A stretch of 64,000 nt of DNA from Moritella sp. (GTDB taxonomy: Bacteria; Pseudomonadota; Gammaproteobacteria; Enterobacterales; Moritellaceae): contig NZ_JABSQR010000006.1 of NCBI RefSeq assembly GCF_013215705.1, forward strand, positions 124,001 through 188,000. The letters run 5' to 3'. Positions within the stretch are counted from its first letter, which is position 1; every line of letters starts with the position of its first letter. The notes under the pieces are model-generated. The model saw nothing but the letters and a program-made list of their open reading frames with translations, had not been told where the DNA came from and made no database searches. The translations under genes and the position numbers were made by a program. Positions 17,099-26,237 of this stretch are shown here, piece after piece.

Positions 17099-18830
17099 TC
17101 TGACTCCCTCCGTTAGACTTAACCCAGCCTTTCAATACTTCCGCAACACGAACAGCTTCTTTATCTGCTAAAATTTGTAGGTGATTTAATTGCACACTAA
17201 ACTCACTTCCTGGGGCTGGTAAAGCGGGCATATCAACTGATGTTAACTCAGTCATATTGACCGGCTTACTTGCCTTGCTGAGCTCATCCGGCTTAATATC
17301 AGTGGTTAAGCTATTCGTTTTAGCTTCACTTGTGTTTTCTGTTGGCGCAAGCGCAGCATTTTCTGTTTGTCGTGATTGACTAATAAAGTGTTTAATTAAC
17401 GGTCTGATTACAAACATAATTAACGCTAAGCCGAGAATTGTAATAACGATATAGCGCAAGTACGCTTGTATTACATCCATCTGCCACCAAGGTAACGCTT
17501 CAAGCGTTATTTCAGGAACAGCGATAAAATCATAACCAGAAATATTTAACTGATCGCCACGACTAGCAATGATACCAATGGCATTTTTTATCGTGATCGA
17601 TATTTTAGCTAACTCTTCATCACTCCAACCGTCTTTACCCGTTGCTATTTTATTATTCAAAATAACAGAAACACTCAAGTTATTAATGCGACCAAATTCA
17701 TATTTTTTATGCATCACAGAACGACCAACAACATATTCTTTACTGTAATCATTCCGCTTAGTGATCATCGATGATTCTGCTTCACTCGATGCTGTTTCTT
17801 TACCTTTCTTTGGCTCTTTTTTAACTGGTGGTAAATTTGATAACGAACCTGGAACACCAACAGCATTTACATCGCCAGAAACTTGTTCACGGATATTTTC
17901 TTTTGTTAATACAGTTTCAGGGCTAACCGTCTCTATCGTCTCTTCGACTTCATTGAAGTCTAAATCTGCGGTTAGTTGTATTCTAAAGTTTTCAGCACCA
18001 ACAAGTGGGTATAAAAGATCTCTTATTCGACGAATTAACCGTGCTTCAAGATCATGTTTAAATGTAACCAGTTGCGTGGCCACTTGTCCGCGATTACTTG
18101 ACTGACTACCAGATAAGGTTAATAATCTACCCGCCTGATCGACCACTGAAATATTATCGGGTTTCATATTTGTTACGCTGCTCGCGACTAAATTAATGAT
18201 CGCGGTAACTTGCCCTTGAGAAAGCTCTCGACCGGGTTGCAAGTCAAGCATGACCGAAGCCGAAGCCTGTTCCTCATCACGTCCAATAAACAGTGTGCGT
18301 TCAGGTAACGCCAAATGTACACGCGCATTACGAACCGCATCGATAGTGATAATCGATAATGCTAACTCGCCCTCAAGTGCAAAACGATAACTTTTAGACT
18401 CCATAAACTGACTAGTGCCCAGTCCCATTTTACCTTCAAGACCACCCATCCCCATTGGGATGTTCTTTTTGACACCCAGAGCAGCCAACGCCATGCGTAA
18501 TTGAGCTAGTTGATTTTTTGCGACTAAAATTTGTCCCGACTCGGTATCCAACTGAAAGTCAGCTTTTTGTTGCTCTAACAGCTCAAGGATATTGGCTTTA
18601 TCATACATTTCTTGTTTCCCATATAAGGGAACATACTGCTCAGCAGTCCATAACGAAGCAACAATAGCAGCAGCAATAAGGCTTGATAGCAACCCGATAA
18701 AAAATAAAGACCTAAATCGATAAAGTTTTTCGCGGGTTAGTTTCAACCCTGAACGCATGTTCTTTATCACAGTTCCATTACCTGCACCTGGGCTTTTGAT
18801 AAGACCTGTTTCTTGAGATAAAATTTCCAC
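17085..18830 (-). CDS. fliF: MS-ring protein FliF, lateral
   Basis: 581 residues. FliF forms the MS ring, the base of the motor in the inner membrane. The first membrane segment lies at about 42-62 and the second at about 453-470 (YIVITILGLALIMFVIRPLI). Between them are two ring-building domains, with LRMALAALGVKKNIPMGMGG and ARVHLALPERTLFIGRDEEQ characteristic of FliF. The cytoplasmic tail ends with the FliG-binding helix QILADKEAVRVAEVLKGWVK. Confidence 0.95.
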   Translation of the reverse strand: MEILSQETGLIKSPGAGNGTVIKNMRSGLKLTREKLYRFRSLFFIGLLSSLIAAAIVASLWTAEQYVPLYGKQEMYDKANILELLEQQKADFQLDTESGQILVAKNQLAQLRMALAALGVKKNIPMGMGGLEGKMGLGTSQFMESKSYRFALEGELALSIITIDAVRNARVHLALPERTLFIGRDEEQASASVMLDLQPGRELSQGQVTAIINLVASSVTNMKPDNISVVDQAGRLLTLSGSQSSNRGQVATQLVTFKHDLEARLIRRIRDLLYPLVGAENFRIQLTADLDFNEVEETIETVSPETVLTKENIREQVSGDVNAVGVPGSLSNLPPVKKEPKKGKETASSEAESSMITKRNDYSKEYVVGRSVMHKKYEFGRINNLSVSVILNNKIATGKDGWSDEELAKISITIKNAIGIIASRGDQLNISGYDFIAVPEITLEALPWWQMDVIQAYLRYIVITILGLALIMFVIRPLIKHFISQSRQTENAALAPTENTSEAKTNSLTTDIKPDELSKASKPVNMTELTSVDMPALPAPGSEFSVQLNHLQILADKEAVRVAEVLKGWVKSNGGSQNESS

Positions 18831-18838
18831 ACTAGCCC

Positions 18839-19168
18839 CTACAACGGTATACGCATAATATTATCAAAACCGGTCATCAACTTATTTCTAACTTGCATTA
18901 ATACCGAAAAACTTAAATCTGCTTTTTTTGCCATGACCATCGCACCAACTAAGTCATCACTACGGCCTGAATCGACAGCTGACATCATGCCATTAGCTTT
19001 TAACTGCTGCTGATTAATATCACTGACCATCATTTTCATTGCCTGGTTAAATGACACAGCTTGATTAGTACCTAATGGATTACTTGCAATTTCATTACCA
19101 GCTTGAAGCTGCATTCGCTCCATTTTATTCATCAAATTAATTGATTGGATATTTGCGTCGATTTTCAT
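18839..19168 (-). CDS. fliE: Hook-basal body protein FliE, lateral
   Basis: 109 residues, the usual FliE size. FliE joins the MS ring to the rod. The conserved C-terminal half reads DDLVGAMVMAKKADLSFSVL then MQVRNKLMTGFDNIMRIPL. It starts 14 bases after lafK and 8 bases before fliF, so it belongs to the motY-lafK-fliEFGHIJ operon. Confidence 0.93.
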   Translation of the reverse strand: MKIDANIQSINLMNKMERMQLQAGNEIASNPLGTNQAVSFNQAMKMMVSDINQQQLKANGMMSAVDSGRSDDLVGAMVMAKKADLSFSVLMQVRNKLMTGFDNIMRIPL

Positions 19169-19182
19169 ATTATTACCACCAG

Positions 19183-20514
19183 TTAAATTGCTATACCTTG
19201 CTCTCGCATTGCTACCATTTTGTAACGCAACGCTCTAGTGGTTACACCTAGTGCTGCAGCGGTTTTCATTCTATGCCCTTTGAATTGTTTTAATGTATCT
19301 AAAACATATTGGTACTCAGCCCTTTTTTTAGTTGATTCCAATCCTTCAGATTGATGAACAATTTTCAACGCCGTTTTCTTTTCATTTAACTGTGCTGGCA
19401 GCATTAAATCTGCCACTTGTATTTCCATACCTCGAGCAATGATGAGTGCCCGTTGAATTACATTTTCTAATTCACGAACATTACCAGGCCAAGCATGTCC
19501 TAATAACATCAATTTGGCAGCACTACTCATGAAATAATCAGGCGTGGGCGCATACTTACGAATAAAGAACTCCGCGAGAGGCAGAATGTCATCTTTACGC
19601 TCTCTCAACGCCCCCCATTGCAAAGGTAATACATCTAATCGGTAATACAAATCTTGACGGAATAGACCTTTTTCAACGGCCTCTTGTAAATTTTTATTTG
19701 TTGCCGCGATAATACGAATATTAAGCTTGATTTTTTTATTACTACCGAGCCGTTCAACTTCACGTTCCTGGATCACTCGCAGTAACTTAGCTTGTAATTG
19801 CAATGGCATTTCAGCAATTTCATCTAACATGATGGTGCCATTATTGGCGAGTTCAAACTTCCCTACCAGCTCATTCGTTGCACCGGTATAGGCCCCCTTG
19901 GTATGACCAAATAGCATAGCTTCGATCATCGATTCAGGCATAGCGGCACAATTGAACGCCACAAACGGCCCATCCGCGCGCGGAGAATGAGTGTGAATAT
20001 AGCGAGCCAACAACTCTTTACCAGTGCCCGATTCGCCTCGAATAAATACAGTTGCATCGGTTTGTGCAGCACGATGTGCGAGTTGCACAACCTGACGGCT
20101 TTCAGCCGAACAAATAATAAAATCATCCATTGGTTTGCGTAAGCTCTCAGCTCGCTTTATCGCTTTAATCAACTGGTAATCAGAAAATGGTTTCAGTAAA
20201 TAATCCGCAGCACCGACTACGATCGCCTCAGCAGCAAGTTCGCATTGACTACTTTGTACCATTACGATGATAACGGAGTCGGGATGATTACGAGAGAAGA
20301 CATTCACAAAACTAACTAATGACATATCAACTAATTCGGCATCGACGAGAACAACGGCAGGTGATAACGTTGAGGCATTTAAAAAAGCGTCGTCAGCATT
20401 CAGGCAGCGATGTACGACATAGCCTTGTTGTTCTAACTCTTTGCTATCAAGTCTCGTTACTGAAGAAGATTCGAGGATCAATAAAATATTATCTTGCTCA
20501 TGATTAGCCGACAT
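19183..20514 (-). CDS. lafK: Sigma-54-dependent lateral flagellar regulator LafK
   Basis: 443 residues. LafK activates the early lateral flagellar operons with sigma-54. The N-terminal domain (about 8-120) has a receiver fold with Asp58 and Lys108 kept but without the acidic pair at the end of strand 1 (ILLILESSS), so phosphorylation is doubtful. The AAA+ domain (about 130-365) has Walker A GESGTGKE at 160-167, GAYTGA at 207-212 in place of GAFTGA, and Walker B near LDEIAEM. The C-terminal Fis-type helix-turn-helix reads HRMKTAAALGVTTRALRYKM. It starts one base after motY and leads into fliE. Confidence 0.92.
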   Translation of the reverse strand: MSANHEQDNILLILESSSVTRLDSKELEQQGYVVHRCLNADDAFLNASTLSPAVVLVDAELVDMSLVSFVNVFSRNHPDSVIIVMVQSSQCELAAEAIVVGAADYLLKPFSDYQLIKAIKRAESLRKPMDDFIICSAESRQVVQLAHRAAQTDATVFIRGESGTGKELLARYIHTHSPRADGPFVAFNCAAMPESMIEAMLFGHTKGAYTGATNELVGKFELANNGTIMLDEIAEMPLQLQAKLLRVIQEREVERLGSNKKIKLNIRIIAATNKNLQEAVEKGLFRQDLYYRLDVLPLQWGALRERKDDILPLAEFFIRKYAPTPDYFMSSAAKLMLLGHAWPGNVRELENVIQRALIIARGMEIQVADLMLPAQLNEKKTALKIVHQSEGLESTKKRAEYQYVLDTLKQFKGHRMKTAAALGVTTRALRYKMVAMREQGIAI

Positions 20515-20515
20515 A

Positions 20516-21370
20516 TTATTTACCCAGCCGACGAATAATACGTAAATTCACACGTCTATTTTTTTTACGAGCAGATGCTGTTCGCCCTGGTTTCAATGGG
20601 TAACGATCGCCGTGAGAGCGCACTTCCAGTAGTTTTTTAGAGATACCAGCCTCCATCAGATACATATAAACATCATCAGCACGTTGTTGTGATAACAATA
20701 AATTATTTACTGTATTGCCAATACTATTAGAATGTCCGTCGATGAGTATTTTCGTCACTAAACCATCAAGAGATATGTATTTAACGATCGCTGCCATTTC
20801 TTGTTTTTGTTGGGAATTCAATAAATACGAGCCACCAGAATAATATAAATTCCGGTCTCTTACTTGCTCATATGAAAAAGGAGATATGTCGCGGAGACAT
20901 TGATAGTAACCATCAAATACGTCACCTAGATTTACTGAAGGTAGTACTGCATGTATGTTGTCGCTGTCAGCATAGGTCAAGGTAATGTGCCCCCAATCTC
21001 CTTGCTTCAGCTGTCGAGTAAAACTCGCAACACCGACTGAAATTTCATTTTCAAGCGGTAAGGAAGGCCCTAGCCAACGAACATCAGGCAGTGTTTTAAC
21101 TCCCCAAGGAGCCTTTGAACTACCAAGCCTATAACGCTTAATTTGTTGTGTATAAATTGTGGATGTGACGTCGATAAATTCAGGGTAGCCCGCTTTCTTA
21201 ACAATACTAACAGACCCTAATGTTTCAACATTCGTTGTCATTTTGCACTCAAACGAATTTGAGCTCAATTGCCATTGCACCTGGTCTAGTTCAGACATAA
21301 AAGGTTGCGCATTCAATATTGAACAAAAAAACAAGCAGCCGACAGCGGGCAACAAAACCTTTAGAGACAT
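20516..21370 (-). CDS. motY: Lateral flagellar motor protein MotY
   Basis: 284 residues. MotY forms the periplasmic T ring that anchors stators of sodium-type and lateral motors. A Sec signal peptide (MSLKVLLPAVGCLFFCSILN) is followed by a MotY N-terminal domain (about 25-155) and a C-terminal OmpA-like peptidoglycan-binding domain (about 165-280), including KILIDGHSNSIGNTVNNLLL and SQQRADDVYMYLMEAGI. No motX or stator gene is in the window. It is the first gene of the motY-lafK-fli operon. Confidence 0.92.
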   Translation of the reverse strand: MSLKVLLPAVGCLFFCSILNAQPFMSELDQVQWQLSSNSFECKMTTNVETLGSVSIVKKAGYPEFIDVTSTIYTQQIKRYRLGSSKAPWGVKTLPDVRWLGPSLPLENEISVGVASFTRQLKQGDWGHITLTYADSDNIHAVLPSVNLGDVFDGYYQCLRDISPFSYEQVRDRNLYYSGGSYLLNSQQKQEMAAIVKYISLDGLVTKILIDGHSNSIGNTVNNLLLSQQRADDVYMYLMEAGISKKLLEVRSHGDRYPLKPGRTASARKKNRRVNLRIIRRLGK

Positions 21371-22028
21371 GATTCCTCACTCACTTAAATCATTTACAGT
21401 AATCAACCTAAAATAAATTGATGACAAGTAACTCAATAGCGACGTTTAAGTAACAGTCTATTGGCCAGGTTAGTGTAAATAAAAAAGCAACAAAATGAGG
21501 TATTTAGCGGCAAAAAGATGAATCTTCCCCCCGGAGTTAATATTTTTTAAAATATAAACAATTTACCTTTTGGCGGTCCCACTATCTGTAATAAACATAC
21601 AGACTGGTAACTTTGCGTCCAAACCTCACGATTTGTTTGCCTTTTTACAAAGGTGCATTTAACAACATCCAAAACCACAAAGCAATTAAATATATATTAT
21701 ATATTATACTAATGTTTATAAACAGCGCAATAAATCCATTTAATTACCACCAACAGTACAACCAACTACCAACAAAGTGATATTCGTTAGTGTTAAATTT
21801 AAGAAATGTCGATATTTAGTTTGCTATAGCCCTTTAAATTAATTAATATTTCAAATCCCCCCTCGATATACGTATAAAATATTATTTCATACATATATCG
21901 CCTGATCATCTGTTGATTCAACGTTGATAACCGATTTCAGTCTATTTTGGCCGACATTTACAGATGTTAGCCGATGTTAGCCGATGTTACATTAAGTCTA
22001 ATAGGCATTATCCATTGGAGAATTTACT
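21371..22028. promoter_or_regulatory. Divergent control region of motY-lafK-fli and fliM-flhA operons
   Basis: 658 bases without a gene, AT-rich, between two divergent flagellar operons. I found no -24/-12 pair on either strand with correct spacing. A decamer GATGTTAGCC is repeated in tandem at 21963-21989 (about 2.7 copies), some 40 bases before fliM. A GTCGCTAT element on the minus strand near 21437 resembles the -10 boxes of lafA and flgM but lacks a matching -35. TTGGAG precedes fliM as ribosome-binding site. Confidence 0.55.
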
Positions 22029-22922
22029 ATGTTGGTTGTAAAACCTACAGCGGTTAGTCCCAAAGTTACAAAATCCAGTTCTAAAATTACTCTCGCTGCC
22101 GAATCAGCTGAGATTGAAAAATACGATCTACTCGGTGAACGTCGTCAGTGGACTGATTGTCTTGAAGTCATTAATTTTGATCTTTCCTTGGCACATCGGG
22201 AAATTGAGCGCCGTTTATCTCAATTATTTAATGAATACGAATACAGAATAACGCTACAAAAATTCACTCATGAGAAGATTAACCCTGTCGATTTAGGTAC
22301 CAATATAATTTGGCTTCAAGCCCAAAACAACGCGGGTCTGAAAGTATTATTATCGATCAATAATACGATGCTATATACCCTGACAGAAATCTTTCTTGGA
22401 GCGAGTAAACCCAGTAACAAAGATAACTTAGAGCAACCGAGTGATTCTGAGTATCGACTACTTAAGCGCATTTTATCAATCCAACTTGACGCGTTAGATA
22501 ATCAGCTGGGTTACAATCAAGAATGGACTATAAGCCATACCAATCAACCAGTTATAGGCAGTGAGTTCATTTCATCAACCATTGATTGTACGATAAAAGA
22601 GTACATTTCCAGTTGGCAAATTTGGTACCCTAAAAAATTCATTAACCAAACACTATCAAGTAACCGTACGATGCCTGATTATGAATTATTAGCAGCAAAA
22701 CTGGCTAAAGCTGCAACGAATATACCAACTAATATCAACGTTATTCTTGCGAAGACTCAGCTGAATATCGTACAACTCACACAGCTAAAACCAGGTGATT
22801 TCATTATGATGGACTTACCCGAAATTGTCAGTGTCTGCACTGGTAATCATGTTATAGCCCATGGCCGAGTAGTCGTCCAATCTGGACGATTAGTAATGCA
22901 AGTAACCGATACAAACGATTAA
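22029..22922 (+). CDS. fliM: Motor switch protein FliM, lateral
   Basis: 297 residues. FliM is the middle C-ring protein of the switch. The middle domain starts near residue 33 (KYDLLGERRQWTDCLEVINF) and the C-terminal SpoA domain covers about 225-295 (VQLTQLKPGDFIMMDLPEIV). The N-terminal 30 residues lack the LSQxEIDxLL peptide with which canonical FliM binds CheY-P. The nearest resemblance is a degenerate SAEIEKYDLL at the junction. The GGxG motif of the middle domain is also not evident. It starts the fliMNPQR-flhBA operon. Confidence 0.88.
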   Translation: MLVVKPTAVSPKVTKSSSKITLAAESAEIEKYDLLGERRQWTDCLEVINFDLSLAHREIERRLSQLFNEYEYRITLQKFTHEKINPVDLGTNIIWLQAQNNAGLKVLLSINNTMLYTLTEIFLGASKPSNKDNLEQPSDSEYRLLKRILSIQLDALDNQLGYNQEWTISHTNQPVIGSEFISSTIDCTIKEYISSWQIWYPKKFINQTLSSNRTMPDYELLAAKLAKAATNIPTNINVILAKTQLNIVQLTQLKPGDFIMMDLPEIVSVCTGNHVIAHGRVVVQSGRLVMQVTDTND

Positions 22923-22939
22923 TTTTGGAGATCTAAATA

Positions 22940-23308
22940 ATGAGTAATTTTAATGTGGAAGATATCAACCTAGATTTGGATAGTATCGATAGTCTGGACG
23001 ATATCTTACAAGATGATAGTTCACTTATGACAGCAGAAAATAAGCCACTAAAGAAAGATCTTAGCTTTTTTCATAATATCCCCGTTGATGTAACGCTCGA
23101 AGTGGCCAGCACTAAGCTCGTCATTGGTGACTTAATGATGCTAAGCAGCGGTGCTATTATAGAATTAGATAAGCTCGCTGATGAGCCTCTTGATGTGAAA
23201 GTTAACGGTCAACTTTTAGCCACCGCCGAAGTGGTGGTTGTCAATGGTAAGTACGGCGTTAAGTTAATTGATGTTGTAGATGATGTTGTGAGTGGATTAA
23301 AAGCATGA
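22940..23308 (+). CDS. fliN: Motor switch protein FliN, lateral
   Basis: 122 residues. FliN is the lower C-ring component. An acidic N-terminus (about 1-45) is followed by the SpoA domain with FFHNIPVDVTLEVASTKLVI and DLMMLSSGAIIELDKLADEP, diagnostic of FliN. It overlaps fliP by 4 bases. Confidence 0.94.
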   Translation: MSNFNVEDINLDLDSIDSLDDILQDDSSLMTAENKPLKKDLSFFHNIPVDVTLEVASTKLVIGDLMMLSSGAIIELDKLADEPLDVKVNGQLLATAEVVVVNGKYGVKLIDVVDDVVSGLKA

Positions 23309-24045
23309 AAAAGTTCAGTATCTACTTAGCCGTATTCTTAGCATTTATCAGTCTTGCGGCACCAGCGCATGCTGATTTAGCCTTGTTTTCTGTCAATAAT
23401 GGCGGGCAACCTCAAGAATACAGTATAAAACTACAACTGTTATTACTGATGACAGCATTGAGTTTATTACCCGCTATGTTATTGATGCTGACAAGCTTCA
23501 CCCGCATTGTTGTTGTACTGGCAATATTACGACAAGCTATTGGTTTACAACAAAGCCCACCCAATCGAGTACTCGTTGGGATTGCGTTAACGCTAACGAT
23601 ACTGATAATGAGACCCGTCTGGACTCAGATACACGAGGATGCTTTCTTACCTTATGATAGCGGTAGCATTACGCTTATTGAGGCTTTAGGTAAAGCCGAG
23701 ATCCCTTTGCGCACCTTTATGCTTAAGCAAACTCGCGAAACCGACCTTGAACAGATGTTGAAAATTGGTAATGAACCCCCAGTAACCTCGGTTGATGATA
23801 TCCCCTTTGTGGTCTTAATGCCTGCATTTGTCCTTAGCGAATTAAAAACGGCGTTCCAGATTGGATTCATGCTGTTTCTTCCATTTCTAGTCATCGATCT
23901 TGTCGTCGCAAGTGTGCTAATGGCGATGGGAATGATGATGCTATCGCCACTTATTATTTCTTTGCCTTTCAAACTTATGATATTTGTTTTGGTTGATGGT
24001 TGGGCCATGACGGTCGGTACATTAACCGCCAGTTTTGGAGGATAG
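23305..24045 (+). CDS. fliP: Flagellar export gate protein FliP, lateral
   Basis: 246 residues. FliP is a core subunit of the export gate. A cleavable signal peptide (cleaved after about residue 23, PAHA) is followed by membrane segments and the motifs MLTSFTRIVVVLAILRQAIG and QQSPPNRVLVGIALTLTILI. The C-terminal SLPFKLMIFVLVDGWAMTVG is family-typical. It overlaps fliN by 4 bases and is followed by fliQ. Confidence 0.95.
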   Translation: MKKFSIYLAVFLAFISLAAPAHADLALFSVNNGGQPQEYSIKLQLLLLMTALSLLPAMLLMLTSFTRIVVVLAILRQAIGLQQSPPNRVLVGIALTLTILIMRPVWTQIHEDAFLPYDSGSITLIEALGKAEIPLRTFMLKQTRETDLEQMLKIGNEPPVTSVDDIPFVVLMPAFVLSELKTAFQIGFMLFLPFLVIDLVVASVLMAMGMMMLSPLIISLPFKLMIFVLVDGWAMTVGTLTASFGG

Positions 24046-24047
24046 TT

Positions 24048-24317
24048 ATGACTCCTGAACAGGTCGTATCGTTGATGGGCTTAGCTGTTAACACTATTAT
24101 TGCCATGGTGTCTGTATTAGTGATCCCTGGATTAGTTGTCGGCTTAATTGTCAGTGTGTTTCAAGCCGCAACACAAATTCAAGAGCAAACGTTAAGCTTT
24201 TTGCCAAAATTAATCGTCACTTTATTAATGGTTACATTTGCAGGTCATTGGCTGTTAGCGCAAGTTAAAGCGCTTTTTGATTATATATTTTTAAATATTC
24301 CAGGATTAATCGGTTAG
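24048..24317 (+). CDS. fliQ: Flagellar export gate protein FliQ, lateral
   Basis: 89 residues from the ATG at 24048, preceded by GGAGGATAG. A longer in-frame start at 24000 would lie inside fliP and is rejected. Two membrane helices (about 14-40 and 52-75) with PGLVVGLIVSVFQAATQIQE and QTLSFLPKLIVTLLM are diagnostic of FliQ. FliQ is part of the FliPQR export gate. Confidence 0.95.
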   Translation: MTPEQVVSLMGLAVNTIIAMVSVLVIPGLVVGLIVSVFQAATQIQEQTLSFLPKLIVTLLMVTFAGHWLLAQVKALFDYIFLNIPGLIG

Positions 24318-24319
24318 CT

Positions 24320-25102
24320 ATGCTTAACTTTTCTAGCATCGAATTAATGCTCATTATTGGTAAAATATGGTGGCCGTTCTTTCGCATTATTTCAGCGTTA
24401 TGGCTATTACCTGTATTTGGTGATTCCCGCATTACACCAAGTGTGCGTATTTTGCTTGCTTTAACTTTAGCTATTTTAATATCTCCAGTGGTACCCGTCG
24501 TTGACAACATCAATCCCTTTTCTTTAGGTAGTATAATTTTAGCTTTAGAACAGATCTTGTTTGGACTATTTTTTGGTCTCAGCTTAACGATGCTATTTGC
24601 AATGATGAAATTGATTGGTGAAATGCTTTCAATGCAAATGGGCTTATCGATGGCCGTAATGAATGATCCAAGCAGTGGTGGTAGTTCGCACATTAACTCT
24701 CATTTACTGACTATATTTGCTACGCTGTTATTTTTGAGTTTCAATGGCCATTTAATTGTCTTAGATATTCTAGTTGAAAGTTTTACGACTTGGCCAATCG
24801 GCTCTTCTATTTATTTATTAAATATTGATATAATTTTAAAACTTGTCAGTTGGATGTTTATGGCCGCACTAATGTTAGCCATGCCAGCTATTGTCGCCAT
24901 GCTGTTGGTTAATATCACCTTTGGTGTCATGAACCGAAGTGCACCGTCTTTAAACGTTTATTCATTGGGTTTCCCGATGGGCATGTTGTTGGGCATTATA
25001 TGTTTAGGCCTGGTATTTCGTGTCATTCCCAACCGTTTCTTTGATTTTACAGTATTTATTCTCGAACAAATGCGATTCATTTCTGGGGGATTAAATGTCT
25101 GA
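24320..25102 (+). CDS. fliR: Flagellar export gate protein FliR, lateral
   Basis: 260 residues with several hydrophobic helices. FliR completes the FliPQR export gate. Recognisable stretches are ISALWLLPVFGDSRITPSVR, MLSMQMGLSMAVMNDPSSGG and VMNRSAPSLNVYSLGFPMGM. It begins 2 bases after fliQ and overlaps flhB by 8 bases. Confidence 0.94.
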   Translation: MLNFSSIELMLIIGKIWWPFFRIISALWLLPVFGDSRITPSVRILLALTLAILISPVVPVVDNINPFSLGSIILALEQILFGLFFGLSLTMLFAMMKLIGEMLSMQMGLSMAVMNDPSSGGSSHINSHLLTIFATLLFLSFNGHLIVLDILVESFTTWPIGSSIYLLNIDIILKLVSWMFMAALMLAMPAIVAMLLVNITFGVMNRSAPSLNVYSLGFPMGMLLGIICLGLVFRVIPNRFFDFTVFILEQMRFISGGLNV

Positions 25103-26222
25103 CAGTTCAACGCAAGATAAAACCGAACAACCCACCCAGAAAAAACTAGATGATGCTAAAAAAGAAGGTCAGATAGCACGTTCAAAAGAGCTTGCTACTG
25201 CGGGTTTAATTTTAATAAGTGGCTCTAGTTTGAGTTGGTTTGCCCCCTCTTTTAGTGAGTATTTTAGTGAGTTATTTACTATTCAGATGCAGCTTACCCG
25301 AGAGGTCACTCGCGACCCTCAATACATGGTAGTTATGTTTGGCGAAGCCATAATCAACATGCTCAAAGTATTAATTCCGTTTATTTTGGTATTAAACTTA
25401 ACCACATTTTTGCTCGGTATAATGCCCGGTGGATTGATCTTTGTATTAAAAAACATTCAGCCAAAAATAAGTAAAATGAACCCTATTTCAGGGCTGAAAC
25501 GCATGGTATCCAAAGACACCATCATTGAACTTATCAAGTCCATATTAAAAATCTCGCTTATTGGTTTCACCTTGTATAAAGTGCTCAGTTTACACTGGCA
25601 TGAATTGGCTGCAATGGCGCAAATGCCACTCTTGAATGTCCTTAACAATGCCATGTATATCATGTCTATCACCCTCTCTTTTATGGGTGCGGCTTTACTA
25701 ATCGTCGCAGCAATCGACTTACCTTACCAAAAATGGTCGATGAATAAAAAGCTGAAGATGAGTAAACAAGAAATAAAAGATGAACATAAAGGCGCAGAGG
25801 GTAGCCCCGAAATAAAACAAAAGATTAAGCAAATTCAACGCCAAATGAGCCAAAAAAGAATTGATTCAGCCGTCCCGACAGCAGACTTTATCATTGTAAA
25901 TCCGACTCACTATGCAGTTGCAGTTAAATACGACGCGGCGCGTAGTCAAGCACCATTTATTGTGGCTAAAGGTGTTGACAGCATGGCCCTTCGGATCAAA
26001 AGCATTGCCGCAAGTCATGATTTAGACATCATTGAAGCACCTGAATTAACGCGTGCTATTTATCACTCAACACAAGTTGACCAAGAAATACCCGCGCAAT
26101 TATATACCGCTGTCGCGTACATTCTAACGCATATAATGCAACTGAGTGCATACCGAAAAGGGCGTGGAAAAAAGCCAAATACATTACCCAATTTTGAAAT
26201 CCCAGCAACGTTAAAACGTTAA
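25095..26222 (+). CDS. flhB: Flagellar export switch protein FlhB, lateral
   Basis: 375 residues. FlhB sets the substrate specificity of export. The N-terminus DKTEQPTQKKLDDAKKEGQI is typical. Four membrane helices are followed by a cytoplasmic domain with the autocleavage motif NPTH in DFIIVNPTHYAVAVKYDAAR (near residue 270). It overlaps fliR by 8 bases and precedes flhA by 15 bases. Confidence 0.95.
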   Translation: MSDSSTQDKTEQPTQKKLDDAKKEGQIARSKELATAGLILISGSSLSWFAPSFSEYFSELFTIQMQLTREVTRDPQYMVVMFGEAIINMLKVLIPFILVLNLTTFLLGIMPGGLIFVLKNIQPKISKMNPISGLKRMVSKDTIIELIKSILKISLIGFTLYKVLSLHWHELAAMAQMPLLNVLNNAMYIMSITLSFMGAALLIVAAIDLPYQKWSMNKKLKMSKQEIKDEHKGAEGSPEIKQKIKQIQRQMSQKRIDSAVPTADFIIVNPTHYAVAVKYDAARSQAPFIVAKGVDSMALRIKSIAASHDLDIIEAPELTRAIYHSTQVDQEIPAQLYTAVAYILTHIMQLSAYRKGRGKKPNTLPNFEIPATLKR

Positions 26223-26237
26223 TTAAAGAGGTTATTC

